A stretch of DNA of 16,275 nt from UBA6136 sp041178325 (GCA_041178325.1 JBEGVN010000057.1:1-16275); one strand, 5' to 3'. Shown: positions 1 to 6,345, counted from the stretch's first letter. Translations and numbers: made by a program. Notes: generated from the sequence alone by a model not told the origin.

Positions 1-80
1 AAGCCGCAGGACTTGCGGTGTTAGCCCGTGGAGAGAATGTCAGACTTGTGTCGCCAACCGGCATGAGCAATCCTCAGTGA
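1..80 (+). CDS. 3' end of an unrecognised gene (partial)
   Basis: A frame that is open from the window edge (codons from position 3) reads through 25 residues to a TGA at 78-80, ending in ...RLVSPTGMSNPQ. The segment is too short to assign a family. The hydrophobic-basic composition (GLAVLARGENVRL) looks like real coding sequence. A second frame is also open across this stretch, so even the frame choice is uncertain. No terminator hairpin follows immediately; the nearest is at 402-433. Confidence 0.35.
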   Translation, partial: AAGLAVLARGENVRLVSPTGMSNPQ

Positions 81-98
81 AGCAGGAATCCTCTTCCT

Positions 99-269
99 TC
101 AGGGAGAGGAGTAGTCAAAAAGCCAAGGCGATCCCTTTCCGAAATTCCCATAAACCCCAAGGTCTCCCAAAAGCCCGAATATTTGCTCAGGAGCCTGCTC
201 TGCCCTCAGGAACGATGCCCCAATCAGAAGAAGGAGCAGACAAACAGCCTGAAAATTTAAAATTCCCAT
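99..269 (-). CDS. Possible small membrane protein (weak)
   Basis: An ATG at 269 opens a 56-residue frame, extendable to a TTG at 302. It starts MGILNFQAV, followed by a run of five leucines and IGASF, which would be one membrane helix at about residues 6-22. A glycine-rich tail follows, containing LRAEQAPE and GNFGKG. The layout of one N-terminal helix then a short amphipathic stretch vaguely recalls TatA-type proteins, but spacing does not match that family well and no ribosome binding site is convincing. It may be a chance frame in an intergenic region. The opposite strand is open too. Confidence 0.2.
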   Translation of the reverse strand: MGILNFQAVCLLLLLIGASFLRAEQAPEQIFGLLGDLGVYGNFGKGSPWLFDYSSP

Positions 270-317
270 CGATTTGCCATCAAGGAGAATGTTGGTGACC
301 AATTGAGTGTTGCGAAA

Positions 318-433
318 TCGAAGATCGGGGAGTAATCTTCCTTTCAGCGCCGATTTGTTCCGCTTGCGGGCGCTTAATAAATTTCGCTAAACCGGGTAAG
401 GACCCGTCAAGGCGAAAGCCGGACGGGTTTTTT
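318..433 (+). ncRNA. Candidate structured small RNA or leader ending in an intrinsic terminator
   Basis: Three perfect hairpins follow one another. GAAGAT (320-325) pairs with ATCTTC (335-340). AGCGCC (346-351) pairs with GGCGCT (369-374), with CCGC/GCGG able to pair inside the loop (360-369). ACCCGTC (402-408) pairs with GACGGGT (422-428), with an inner GGC-GAAA-GCC stem-loop, followed by a T run. No gene ends close upstream: the 1-80 gene stops over 230 bp away. The next confident gene starts only at 813. The terminator therefore seems to end an RNA made from this region. It does not match any riboswitch class I know well. No promoter was found with confidence. Confidence 0.3.
402..433 (+). 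terminator. Rho-independent terminator with GAAA-capped inner stem
   Basis: A 7-bp stem ACCCGTC/GACGGGT encloses a second short stem GGC/GCC capped by a GAAA loop and runs into six Ts (428-433). A separate UUCG-capped hairpin, CAGCC-TTCG-GGCTG, follows at 439-452. The structure acts on the plus strand. Confidence 0.65.
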
Positions 434-812
434 GTTTTCAGCCTTCGGGCTGGTCGCCGAGTTAAAGACAACTTGCAGGGCGACTCAAAAATGCTTGCTA
501 AAGCGTCGACCTCCTGCTCCCCGAAGAGGAACGATTGCTTCCAAACCAACGGGGATGATTTTTGGAGGTTTTTCATGCCACTGCATCTCACGCACAACCA
601 CTTCGGCGACTATACCCCCCTTGCAAGAACTCCTGCCGGGTTCAAGAGTCCTAGCTTGGGTGGAAAACCGGGATTCCGCCATGGACTGGATGAACTTCAC
701 GACCGCCCGCACTTTGGGGTTGAAGAGACCAGCACGGGTCCGTCTTTCCATTCACCCCCCCTTAATTTCGTTCGGGGAAAGTTTTTCTAATCAACAGGAT
801 CATCGGGCAGTT
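434..812. other. Gene-poor stretch upstream of the DUF2237 gene
   Basis: The frame of the downstream DUF2237 gene stays open back to an ATG at 432, but the extra 127 residues are cysteine- and arginine-rich and look non-coding. An overlapping frame with a fair TTTGGAGG site before an ATG at 575 would give 71 residues of no recognisable family, ending at 790. On the minus strand, codons at about 668-721 read NPKVRAVVKFIQSMAESR. This resembles the last helix of LysR-type regulators but has no LysR sequence around it. A decayed gene is possible; no intact gene is supported. Confidence 0.4.
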
Positions 813-1178
813 ATGACAGCAAAGAATGTCCTTGGAACAGAACTCGTACCTTGCTCGCTAGATCCGTTGACCGGCTATTTCCGTGACGGCTGTTGCCGGA
901 CCAATGAGGATGATGAGGGGCTTCATGTGATCTGCGCCAGAGTCACCGAAGGGTTCCTTGAGTATTCGCTGGCGCGCGGGAACGACCTCATTTCACCCCG
1001 CCCCGAATTTGATTTTCCGGGGCTGATGCCCGGTGACAAGTGGTGTCTTTGCGCTCAACGCTGGAAAGAAGCCTTCATGGCCGGATGTCCTCCGCGAGTC
1101 ATTCTGGAAAGCACTCACGAAAAGGCTCTCGATATCGTTGCTCTCGAGGACCTTCAGACTTGTGCCTGGCTGAACTGA
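813..1178 (+). CDS. DUF2237 family protein
   Basis: This is a 121-residue cytoplasmic protein of the widespread DUF2237 family, which has no established function. The family signatures run in order: KNVLGTELVPCS near the start, DPLTGYFRDGCC, ARVTEGFLEYSLARGNDL, PRPEFDFPGLMPGDKWCLCA and VILESTHEKAL near the end. The cysteines in PCS, DGCC and WCLCA are the conserved ones. The ATG at 813 was chosen because family members begin with this K-N-V-L-G segment. The open frame continues upstream to 432, but that extension does not resemble protein. The ribosome site is weak (AGGA at 796-799, rather far). The gene stands alone: it is preceded by a 380-bp gene-free stretch and followed by a convergent gene. 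Confidence 0.88.
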   Translation: MTAKNVLGTELVPCSLDPLTGYFRDGCCRTNEDDEGLHVICARVTEGFLEYSLARGNDLISPRPEFDFPGLMPGDKWCLCAQRWKEAFMAGCPPRVILESTHEKALDIVALEDLQTCAWLN

Positions 1179-1265
1179 GTTATAGGGGCGCTAAAGACCC
1201 CGTCAAACCGTGTGGCCTGTGTTTTCGACCTTTTCGGGTCAGACAAGACAAATAGGGGGAATTTT

Positions 1266-1754
1266 TCAGGCCGGTTCAGCGTGCTGAAAACTCCCACTCG
1301 CCGCATGCATTGCCTGGAATTCGGCAGCCCCGCCAAGGGCCTCGTTCTCAAATCGAGGACCCACGCCCTGCAGTAACTCGCGAAATTCATCCTTGCTGAC
1401 ACCAATGATCTTGGCAATGGCCGCAAAGGACCAGGTTGGCTCCCCTTCCTTGCTGGTGAACTGATCGGCAGGCGGAAGTATGCCCTGACTGATGAGATCG
1501 AAGATTCGCTGAATTTCAGGCGGGGTGGGCAAAAGATCGGGGTCGGCATGCTTACCCTTGCGATCGCCCCGCATGCAACCACAACTGGTGGAAGTCCCGT
1601 TTCTTAGCGTAATCGCGGAAACCAGACGCTCTTCGCCGCAATCACAGCGGCAGGGATAGCGCAGATCCCCATTGACGCGCGAGGCGTCTGCCGTGATCAA
1701 CCAATGGCCATAGCGGCGCCCAACCACCGGTTGGGATGATTCAGTTTTTTTCAT
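1266..1754 (-). CDS. Small zinc-ribbon-like protein, phage type
   Basis: The protein is 162 residues from an ATG at 1754, which has a strong GGAGG five bases upstream. An in-frame GTG at 1766 would place that site inside the gene. Residues about 15-60 carry the pattern V-G-R-R-Y-G-H-W...PCRCDCGEERLVSAITLRNG..TSCGCMR. This is a four-cysteine CxC...CGC arrangement seen in many phage and accessory-region proteins, probably a metal-binding or nucleic-acid-binding finger. The second half contains PTWSFAAIAKIIGVSKDEFRELL, which looks like a helix-turn-helix (IAKIIGVSKDEF), so a role in DNA binding is plausible but inferred. There are no membrane segments. It converges on the DUF2237 gene, 87 bp away. 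I do not recognise a named family. Confidence 0.7.
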   Translation of the reverse strand: MKKTESSQPVVGRRYGHWLITADASRVNGDLRYPCRCDCGEERLVSAITLRNGTSTSCGCMRGDRKGKHADPDLLPTPPEIQRIFDLISQGILPPADQFTSKEGEPTWSFAAIAKIIGVSKDEFRELLQGVGPRFENEALGGAAEFQAMHAASGSFQHAEPA

Positions 1755-2109
1755 ATCGACCTCCACGGAATCTCAACGAAGCCCATGGCCTTGGCTTTGT
1801 GAAAGGCAGCCACGGCGCAAGAGAGACTCTTCGATGACACGAACAGCCACTTCGGCAAGGGTTGATGACGAGACTTAATCCCCCCCCGGGGACAGGAGCC
1901 AAACGTTGAGTGGATCCTGCGAATGAGAAAGAGAGACGGCGGTTCTTCGTCGTGAATTGAAATCCACTTCGTCCGATGGAAAAGGGCCACCGGGCAGAAC
2001 TCAGAACCGCAATTTCCCTCCTGTCTCGATAGGCAATCGCATCACTTGGAAATCTGAGCATAAATAATCTCATATCGTTTGATCAAGCATTGCTTCGGTT
2101 GACACTGCG
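1755..2109. other. Gene-free stretch between the zinc-ribbon gene and the radical-SAM-like gene
   Basis: Minus-strand frames of 79-110 residues exist here but have no recognisable family, no good ribosome site and unusual composition. A run of eight Cs followed by GGGG lies near 1880-1891. A possible minus-strand promoter is at 2058-2086. Otherwise I see nothing. Confidence 0.5.
2058..2086 (-). promoter_or_regulatory. Possible sigma-70 promoter for the zinc-ribbon gene
   Basis: Read on the minus strand, TTGATC (2086-2081) and TATGCT (2063-2058) are separated by exactly 17 bp, and each matches four of six consensus bases. It lies about 300 bp upstream of the ATG at 1754, which would mean a long leader. 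The assignment is tentative. Confidence 0.3.
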
Positions 2110-3063
2110 TCATCGAAATGGAGCAGATCCATCGCCCCCGCGGAACCGCTCGCCCAAGGACTTTTGAAAGGCCTCACTCGATTTCCTGTTCCCTCTGATC
2201 GCTGTGGGAGACCAGAATGATTCAAGGAACCGTCCTTCAAGTTTCATACCGCACGAAGGACATTGATTCCGTTCCATCAGATCATTGCGCAACAGTTTTC
2301 CTGCTTGGCGAACAATCAAGGTCCGCCCACAACAGTCACAGCCGGTATTGGATCCGTCATGGCAGCCTGGATGATCAATATAGACATGCGAGAGCCCATT
2401 GGTTTTGGCAATCGTTTGAGCGCGCGTGAGCATGGCTGCCGATGGGGAAAAAGCTGCTTCAAACGGTCCATTGGCGTCATGGGTCGTTAGATGGAGTGGC
2501 ACATCGTGACCGAGATGCTTCACCAGCCATTTGGTCATCGCATCAATCTCGACAGGATGGTCATTCAGCCCTGATATGAGACAGGTCGTGATTTCAAGCC
2601 AGCAGTCATTCTCATGGTAAAGATGCAGAAGAGTTTCAAGGACGGGACGCAACTGCGAACCGGTCTGCTGAACATAAAAGGCATCCGTAAAGCCTTTGAG
2701 GTCGAGGTTGACGGCCTTTACACCCTGAAAACACTCGTTTCGGGATTCTGCGGGCATGATCCCTGCGCTGGAGATCAGAACGCCAATGCCGTCCTGTTGA
2801 AATGCCTCTACGACATCAACGAAACTTTCCGCAAGAATAAGGCGTTCAAGATCGCCGAAGCCTACATTTTGAATGCCATGAAGCTCAGCCAGTTGTGTGA
2901 TGTTCCATGGCGTCCATGCCTGCGCACCGGAGGCAAGCTCCTCCCCGCATCGGGATAGCCCGATACGGACCACCTTCGAGCCAGGAAGTACATGGTAGAA
3001 GTTGCTGGCTTCAATTGTTTCTACCTGCCATGCTTGCGCAACCCCGGCCATCATGGATCTCAT
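2110..3063 (-). CDS. AmmeMemoRadiSam radical-SAM homologue lacking the cluster motif
   Basis: The product is 317 residues from the ATG at 3063. An ATG at 3090, overlapping Memo, and a double ATG at 3054/3051 are alternatives. It aligns by eye with the radical-SAM enzyme of the AmmeMemoRadiSam system: FYHVLPGSKVVRIG near residue 22, KAVNLDLKGFTDAFY, RPVLETLLHLYHEN, WLEITTCLISGLNDHPVEI, DVPLHL and a C-terminal four-cysteine site (CDCCG ... CPSCG). Genuine members carry CxxxCxxC followed by QNW after the LPGS..IG segment. Here that place reads RCGEELASGAQAW, leaving a single cysteine. The usual N-terminal cysteine region is absent, and the normally conserved NEP and TNG segments read GDLE and SSAG. 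It should not bind a [4Fe-4S]-SAM cluster as its relatives do, so a pseudoenzyme or a new activity is inferred. It directly follows Memo. Confidence 0.8.
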   Translation of the reverse strand: MRSMMAGVAQAWQVETIEASNFYHVLPGSKVVRIGLSRCGEELASGAQAWTPWNITQLAELHGIQNVGFGDLERLILAESFVDVVEAFQQDGIGVLISSAGIMPAESRNECFQGVKAVNLDLKGFTDAFYVQQTGSQLRPVLETLLHLYHENDCWLEITTCLISGLNDHPVEIDAMTKWLVKHLGHDVPLHLTTHDANGPFEAAFSPSAAMLTRAQTIAKTNGLSHVYIDHPGCHDGSNTGCDCCGRTLIVRQAGKLLRNDLMERNQCPSCGMKLEGRFLESFWSPTAIRGNRKSSEAFQKSLGERFRGGDGSAPFR

Positions 3064-3067
3064 GGAG

Positions 3068-3895
3068 CTACCAAAGAGCGACAGTGCCATAGCCCACCAC
3101 CCGGCGCATATCACCGGTGGTGATCCCGGAATGCGTTGCTGCCAACAGTTTGGCATGGAGCCCACGCTGGGAAGATGCACGCAGGACCCCATTCAAGGCC
3201 AAAGCTCCGCAGGCATCCTCGGGTTCCAGGGTCGGTGACAAGCGCATGATCTTCTCGAGGGTTTGACGATCACGCCGAGAGGCCCGCGTACTGGTCAGAA
3301 AGTGGGAAAGATCCGTACTGACGATCACCAGGGTCTCATCCCCACCCCACAGTTGCTCCACTACCCCAAAGACGGCATCACTGTCGGTCCGTCCAATCGC
3401 GAGGGGTACCATGACAAAATCGGTAAGGACACGCTTTAGAAAAGGCAGTTGCACCTCGAGTGAGTGTTCAAAGGCATGTGCCTCATCACTCACCATCACC
3501 TCCGAATTCATCAGTAAATCCGCCATCGTCTTTCGATCCAGCGTGATGGGGCCAATTGGGGTTTGAAAGACATCTACCGAGGGAATGGCCATGCCATGAA
3601 GACCATGGCGATGCGTTGGGCCAAGAAGAACCACGCGTCTGATCTGATGACTAAAGGGTTTGAGGAGCACATAAGCCAGAGCCGCGATTTCTCCTGAGGA
3701 GAAATAACCTGCATGTGGGACCACCAGAACCTTGGGACAGTGGTCTGATGCACCTGGGACTGTGACATCTAGCCAACGATGAATCTGTTGATCGAGGATC
3801 TGAGGGTCACTGCTATAAAAGAGACCTGCGACCGCCGGGGGACGGTAAGAAGGCATGAAGGTGCTCACGTGAGAGGCTCCAGAGTCAAGGGTCAC
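3068..3895 (-). CDS. AmmeMemoRadiSam system protein B (Memo family)
   Basis: The product is 275 residues of the Memo family (PF01875), structurally related to class III extradiol dioxygenases. Conserved blocks appear in order: YRPPAVAGLFY, VVPHAGYFSSGEIAALAY, LLGPTHRHGLHG, AHAFEHSLEVQLPFL, VSTDLSHF and CGALALNGVL. The histidines in PHAGY, GPTHRH and EHS and the cysteine in CGA are the expected metal-site or active-site residues, so this protein looks intact. The GTG at 3895 was chosen because AGGA lies about six bases upstream. The ATG at 3856 (MPSYRPPAVAG) matches typical family starts and is an alternative. It is the first gene of a two-gene minus-strand unit with the radical-SAM homologue. 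The third usual partner, AMMECR1, is not in the window. The bacterial function is not established. Confidence 0.92.
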   Translation of the reverse strand: MTLDSGASHVSTFMPSYRPPAVAGLFYSSDPQILDQQIHRWLDVTVPGASDHCPKVLVVPHAGYFSSGEIAALAYVLLKPFSHQIRRVVLLGPTHRHGLHGMAIPSVDVFQTPIGPITLDRKTMADLLMNSEVMVSDEAHAFEHSLEVQLPFLKRVLTDFVMVPLAIGRTDSDAVFGVVEQLWGGDETLVIVSTDLSHFLTSTRASRRDRQTLEKIMRLSPTLEPEDACGALALNGVLRASSQRGLHAKLLAATHSGITTGDMRRVVGYGTVALW

Positions 3896-3909
3896 CGAAT
3901 CCTGGCGGT

Positions 3910-3921
3910 CCGGGATCCCGG
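3910..3921. repeat. 12-bp perfect palindrome upstream of Memo
   Basis: CCGGGATCCCGG is a perfect palindrome 14 bases upstream of the Memo start codon, in the divergent region shared with the GDT1 gene. It could be an operator or could form a short RNA hairpin in the Memo leader. It is purely a sequence observation. Confidence 0.4.
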
Positions 3922-3971
3922 CTACCGCTTTCGCAGGGAAGACTAGGACTTCAGTCGCGCGCTAAAAATCA

Positions 3972-3993
3972 GTACAAATACAGACTGTACAAT
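3972..3993 (+). promoter_or_regulatory. Inverted repeat overlapping a putative -10 of the GDT1 gene
   Basis: GTACA (3972-3976) and TGTAC (3986-3990) form an inverted repeat separated by nine bases. TACAAT (3988-3993), a five-of-six match to the -10 consensus, overlaps the right arm about 30 bases before the ATG at 4025. A protein bound to the repeat would block that promoter. No good -35 is visible. Confidence 0.35.
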
Positions 3994-4024
3994 TGGCCTT
4001 TCCCGATGCCCTTTTTCATTTCCA

Positions 4025-4675
4025 ATGCCAATGACCTCTCTTCCCGACCTCCATACCTTCAGCGTCTCCACCGGTATGGTGGCTCTGGCCGAAATAGGCG
4101 ATAAAACCCAACTCCTGGCCCTGCTTCTGGCTGCGCGTTTTCAGCGAGCCTGGCCCATCATCGGGGGGATTCTGATTGCCACCCTCCTCAACCATGGACT
4201 TGCGGGGGCCCTCGGGCACTGGATCGGCGAGGCGCTAGATCCAACGCTCCTCCATCTGGTCCTGGCCCTTGTTTTTCTGGTCATGGCGGTATGGATCCTG
4301 ATCCCTGATCAGTTCGATGAGGATGTTGATAACCAGAGTGCGCTGGGTGTCTTTGCCGCAACGACCGTGAGTTTCTTTCTGGCTGAGATGGGGGACAAGA
4401 CCCAGATCGCCACCATTGCGCTGGCGGCGCATCAGTCCGATCTGACGATGGTGGTGATGGGCACAACGTTCGGAATGATGCTTGCCAATGTCCCTGTGGT
4501 CTTTCTCGGGGACCGTATTGCCCATCGACTACCGGTCAGGGCGACTCGCATCGTGGCCTCGCTGCTCTTTCTGGGCCTTTCCAGCACCGCTTTCTACACC
4601 GCCGATATCGATCTCAACGCTCTCTGGGAAAGCGCACGCGAGAGCGCGCTGTCCTATTGGACATTAAAATCATAA
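4025..4675 (+). CDS. GDT1/UPF0016 family cation transporter
   Basis: This is a 216-residue inner-membrane protein of the GDT1/TMEM165 family (UPF0016). Characterised members move Mn2+ or Ca2+ in exchange for protons; several bacterial ones export manganese. The family's two hallmark motifs are both present, AEIGDKTQ (residues 22-29) and AEMGDKTQ (120-127), each starting a half of about three membrane helices related by an internal duplication. A charged loop with PDQFDEDVDNQ separates the halves (about 94-104). The length matches full bacterial members. The ATG at 4025 lacks a clear ribosome site; a second ATG two codons on is possible. It is transcribed away from Memo, across a 129-bp region holding two palindromes. 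I saw no yybP-ykoY manganese riboswitch. The substrate is inferred from family only. Confidence 0.93.
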   Translation: MPMTSLPDLHTFSVSTGMVALAEIGDKTQLLALLLAARFQRAWPIIGGILIATLLNHGLAGALGHWIGEALDPTLLHLVLALVFLVMAVWILIPDQFDEDVDNQSALGVFAATTVSFFLAEMGDKTQIATIALAAHQSDLTMVVMGTTFGMMLANVPVVFLGDRIAHRLPVRATRIVASLLFLGLSSTAFYTADIDLNALWESARESALSYWTLKS

Positions 4676-4840
4676 GTGCAAACCCCAGAGCTTTTTCCGC
4701 GGCCTTGTAACACACTGACTCTCCGTCTCGGACGGTCGTCGGACATCCTGTACGACTTCGGTGTTTCGAAAAGAATCCACAGGAACCTGATTGAATGGAT
4801 CGGGTCTACTTTCTTGTTTGCACTCACGTAAGGAGACCTC

Positions 4841-5017
4841 ATGCGACTCATTTCCCATATCCTCCTGGGCCTTGGCGCCCTGATGCTGATCGGTTATTGC
4901 GTGATCGGCATTCGGACCGGTGCTGATTTTATTCATCCGCCCTTTGTCATGTTTCCAGGGGCTCTCTTCCTCATTGTTGGCGGCCTGGCCGCTCGCTTCA
5001 TCCTGCCTCGGCTATAG
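4841..5017 (+). CDS. Small two-helix membrane protein
   Basis: This 58-residue protein starts at the ATG at 4841 with an excellent AGGAG (4831-4835) and ends at a TAG at 5015-5017. It has two hydrophobic helices, about residues 4-24 (ILLGLGALMLIGYCVIGI) and 36-55 (FVMFPGALFLIVGGLAARFI), joined by a short loop GADFIHPPF. The protein is basic at both ends. I recognise no family. It lies 165 bp downstream of the GDT1 gene and about 100 bp upstream of the ene-reductase, all on the same strand. Its strong ribosome site and clean hydrophobic pattern support a real gene. Confidence 0.7.
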   Translation: MRLISHILLGLGALMLIGYCVIGIRTGADFIHPPFVMFPGALFLIVGGLAARFILPRL

Positions 5018-5018
5018 C

Positions 5019-5099
5019 ATGAGTGAGCGGGCAAATTGCTGCCCGAATTGCCAGAGTGCCGGCCTCCCCTTAGAGTTTGCGGCTAACCCGCAACCCTGA
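5019..5099 (+). CDS. Possible 26-residue cysteine-rich microprotein
   Basis: An ATG one base after the preceding stop opens a 26-codon frame with the cluster CCPNC, a possible metal-binding knuckle, ending at a TGA at 5097-5099. The next gene starts 15 bases later. No ribosome site precedes it, so it would depend on translational reinitiation. The stretch can also form two hairpins, CGGGCA/TGCCCG (5028-5045) and TTGCGG/CCGCAA (about 5077-5093), which may be its real significance. Confidence 0.18.
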   Translation: MSERANCCPNCQSAGLPLEFAANPQP

Positions 5100-5114
5100 T
5101 ACGGAGTTTTTCGT

Positions 5115-6221
5115 GTGAGCGTCCTTTTTTCGCCTTATACCCTTGGTAACGTGGCGTTATCCAATCGGATCGTGATTCCCCCCATGTGCCAGTACTCGGC
5201 CCAGGATGGCCTTGCGACGCACTGGCATCTTCTACACCTCGGGAATCTGGCTCTTTCAGGGGCAGGGCTTCTCATCATCGAGGCGACGGCGGTATCACCC
5301 GAGGGACGCATTACGCCATGGGATCTTGGACTGTGGTCCGATGCCACTGAGCTGGCACTGAAGCAGACCCTGGACATTGTTCGGGAATACTCTTCAATTC
5401 CTCTGGCCATTCAGCTGGCTCACGCCGGGCGCAAGGGCTCGACCCATCGCCCCTGGCAGGGAGGGAGCTGGGTTCCCCCGACAGAAGGCGGTTGGATCCC
5501 CCTGGCCCCCTCACCCATCCCCTTTACCGCAGGGGATCCTTCGCCCACCGCATTGGTCTCCTCTGAAATTGACCGGATTGTCGAAGCCTTCGTCGCCTCA
5601 GCTGTCAGAGCAGAGCGTCTCGGAATTGACATCATCGAACTCCATGCCGCCCACGGTTACCTTCTCCATGAATTTCTCTCCCCGCTCGCGAATCATCGCG
5701 AAGATCAATACGGGGGCTCACTTGAAAATCGCATGCGGCTCCCACTCAGAATCTTCCGCGAAATGCGCGATCGGATCCCGAACAGCCTTCCCATCGGCGT
5801 TCGGATCTCTGCAAGTGACTGGGCCGAGGGGGGATGGAATCTGGAGGAAAGTACCCTCTTTGCCAAAGCCCTGAAGGAGGCAGGCGCCGCCTATATTCAT
5901 GTCTCGAGCGGTGGACTGACCCCTTTGCAGAAGATCCCTCTGGCGCCTGGATATCAAGTGCCTTTTGCCGAGGCCATTCGAAAGGCCACCGGCATGTCCA
6001 CCATCACGGTGGGTCTGATTCAGGAACCTGAGGCCGCAGAGGCCCTGGTGGCATCCGGCAAGGCAGATTTGGTCGGGGTCGCCCGCGGCATGATCTTTGA
6101 TCCCCGTTGGCCCTGGCATGCCGCGGTCGCGCTGGATGCGAAGATCGAGATCGCCGCGCCCTACTGGCGCTGTGTCCCCGGATCAGAGGCGCATCGATTC
6201 AGCGCAGCTTCTCACCCCTAA
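5115..6221 (+). CDS. NADH:flavin oxidoreductase, Old Yellow Enzyme family (YqjM/XenA type)
   Basis: This is a 368-residue FMN-dependent ene-reductase that reduces activated C=C bonds in enones and related electrophiles with NAD(P)H. The motif PPMCQYSA has a cysteine at residue 25 and tyrosine at 27, matching the redox-tuning Cys and Tyr of the YqjM-XenA class. HLGNLALSGAGL, IQLAHAGRKG, the catalytic pair in ELHAAHGYLLHEFLSPL, the YGGSLENR signature, GVRISASDW and late LVGVARGMIFDP all appear in the expected order for a TIM barrel. Length is normal for the class. The GTG at 5115 is set by ACGGAG eight bases upstream. It may be co-transcribed with the small membrane gene upstream. The physiological substrate is unknown; detoxification of electrophiles is the usual inference. 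Confidence 0.95.
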   Translation: MSVLFSPYTLGNVALSNRIVIPPMCQYSAQDGLATHWHLLHLGNLALSGAGLLIIEATAVSPEGRITPWDLGLWSDATELALKQTLDIVREYSSIPLAIQLAHAGRKGSTHRPWQGGSWVPPTEGGWIPLAPSPIPFTAGDPSPTALVSSEIDRIVEAFVASAVRAERLGIDIIELHAAHGYLLHEFLSPLANHREDQYGGSLENRMRLPLRIFREMRDRIPNSLPIGVRISASDWAEGGWNLEESTLFAKALKEAGAAYIHVSSGGLTPLQKIPLAPGYQVPFAEAIRKATGMSTITVGLIQEPEAAEALVASGKADLVGVARGMIFDPRWPWHAAVALDAKIEIAAPYWRCVPGSEAHRFSAASHP

Positions 6222-6345
6222 ACACGGGAAGTGCTCTTCCGGTATCATGAGAACACGGCAGGACTGTGCCGTCGCCCGGTTTTCCCGGTCGCGTCCTTGA
6301 GAAGGACCTCACTGATTCAAGAAAAATTACAATGTGAGGTACATC

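Noticed and set aside
432..812. N-terminal extension of the DUF2237 gene to give 248 residues
   Set aside because: The extension resembles no protein, and DUF2237 members start at the K-N-V-L-G block near 813; it begins inside a terminator T run.
1741..2073. Minus-strand 110-residue frame upstream of the zinc-ribbon gene
   Set aside because: Arginine/serine-rich composition, no ribosome site, no family resemblance, and it overlaps the real gene start.
3896..4024. yybP-ykoY manganese riboswitch ahead of the GDT1 gene
   Set aside because: Looked for because GDT1 genes often carry one, but the conserved GGGGAGUAG element and stem order are not present.
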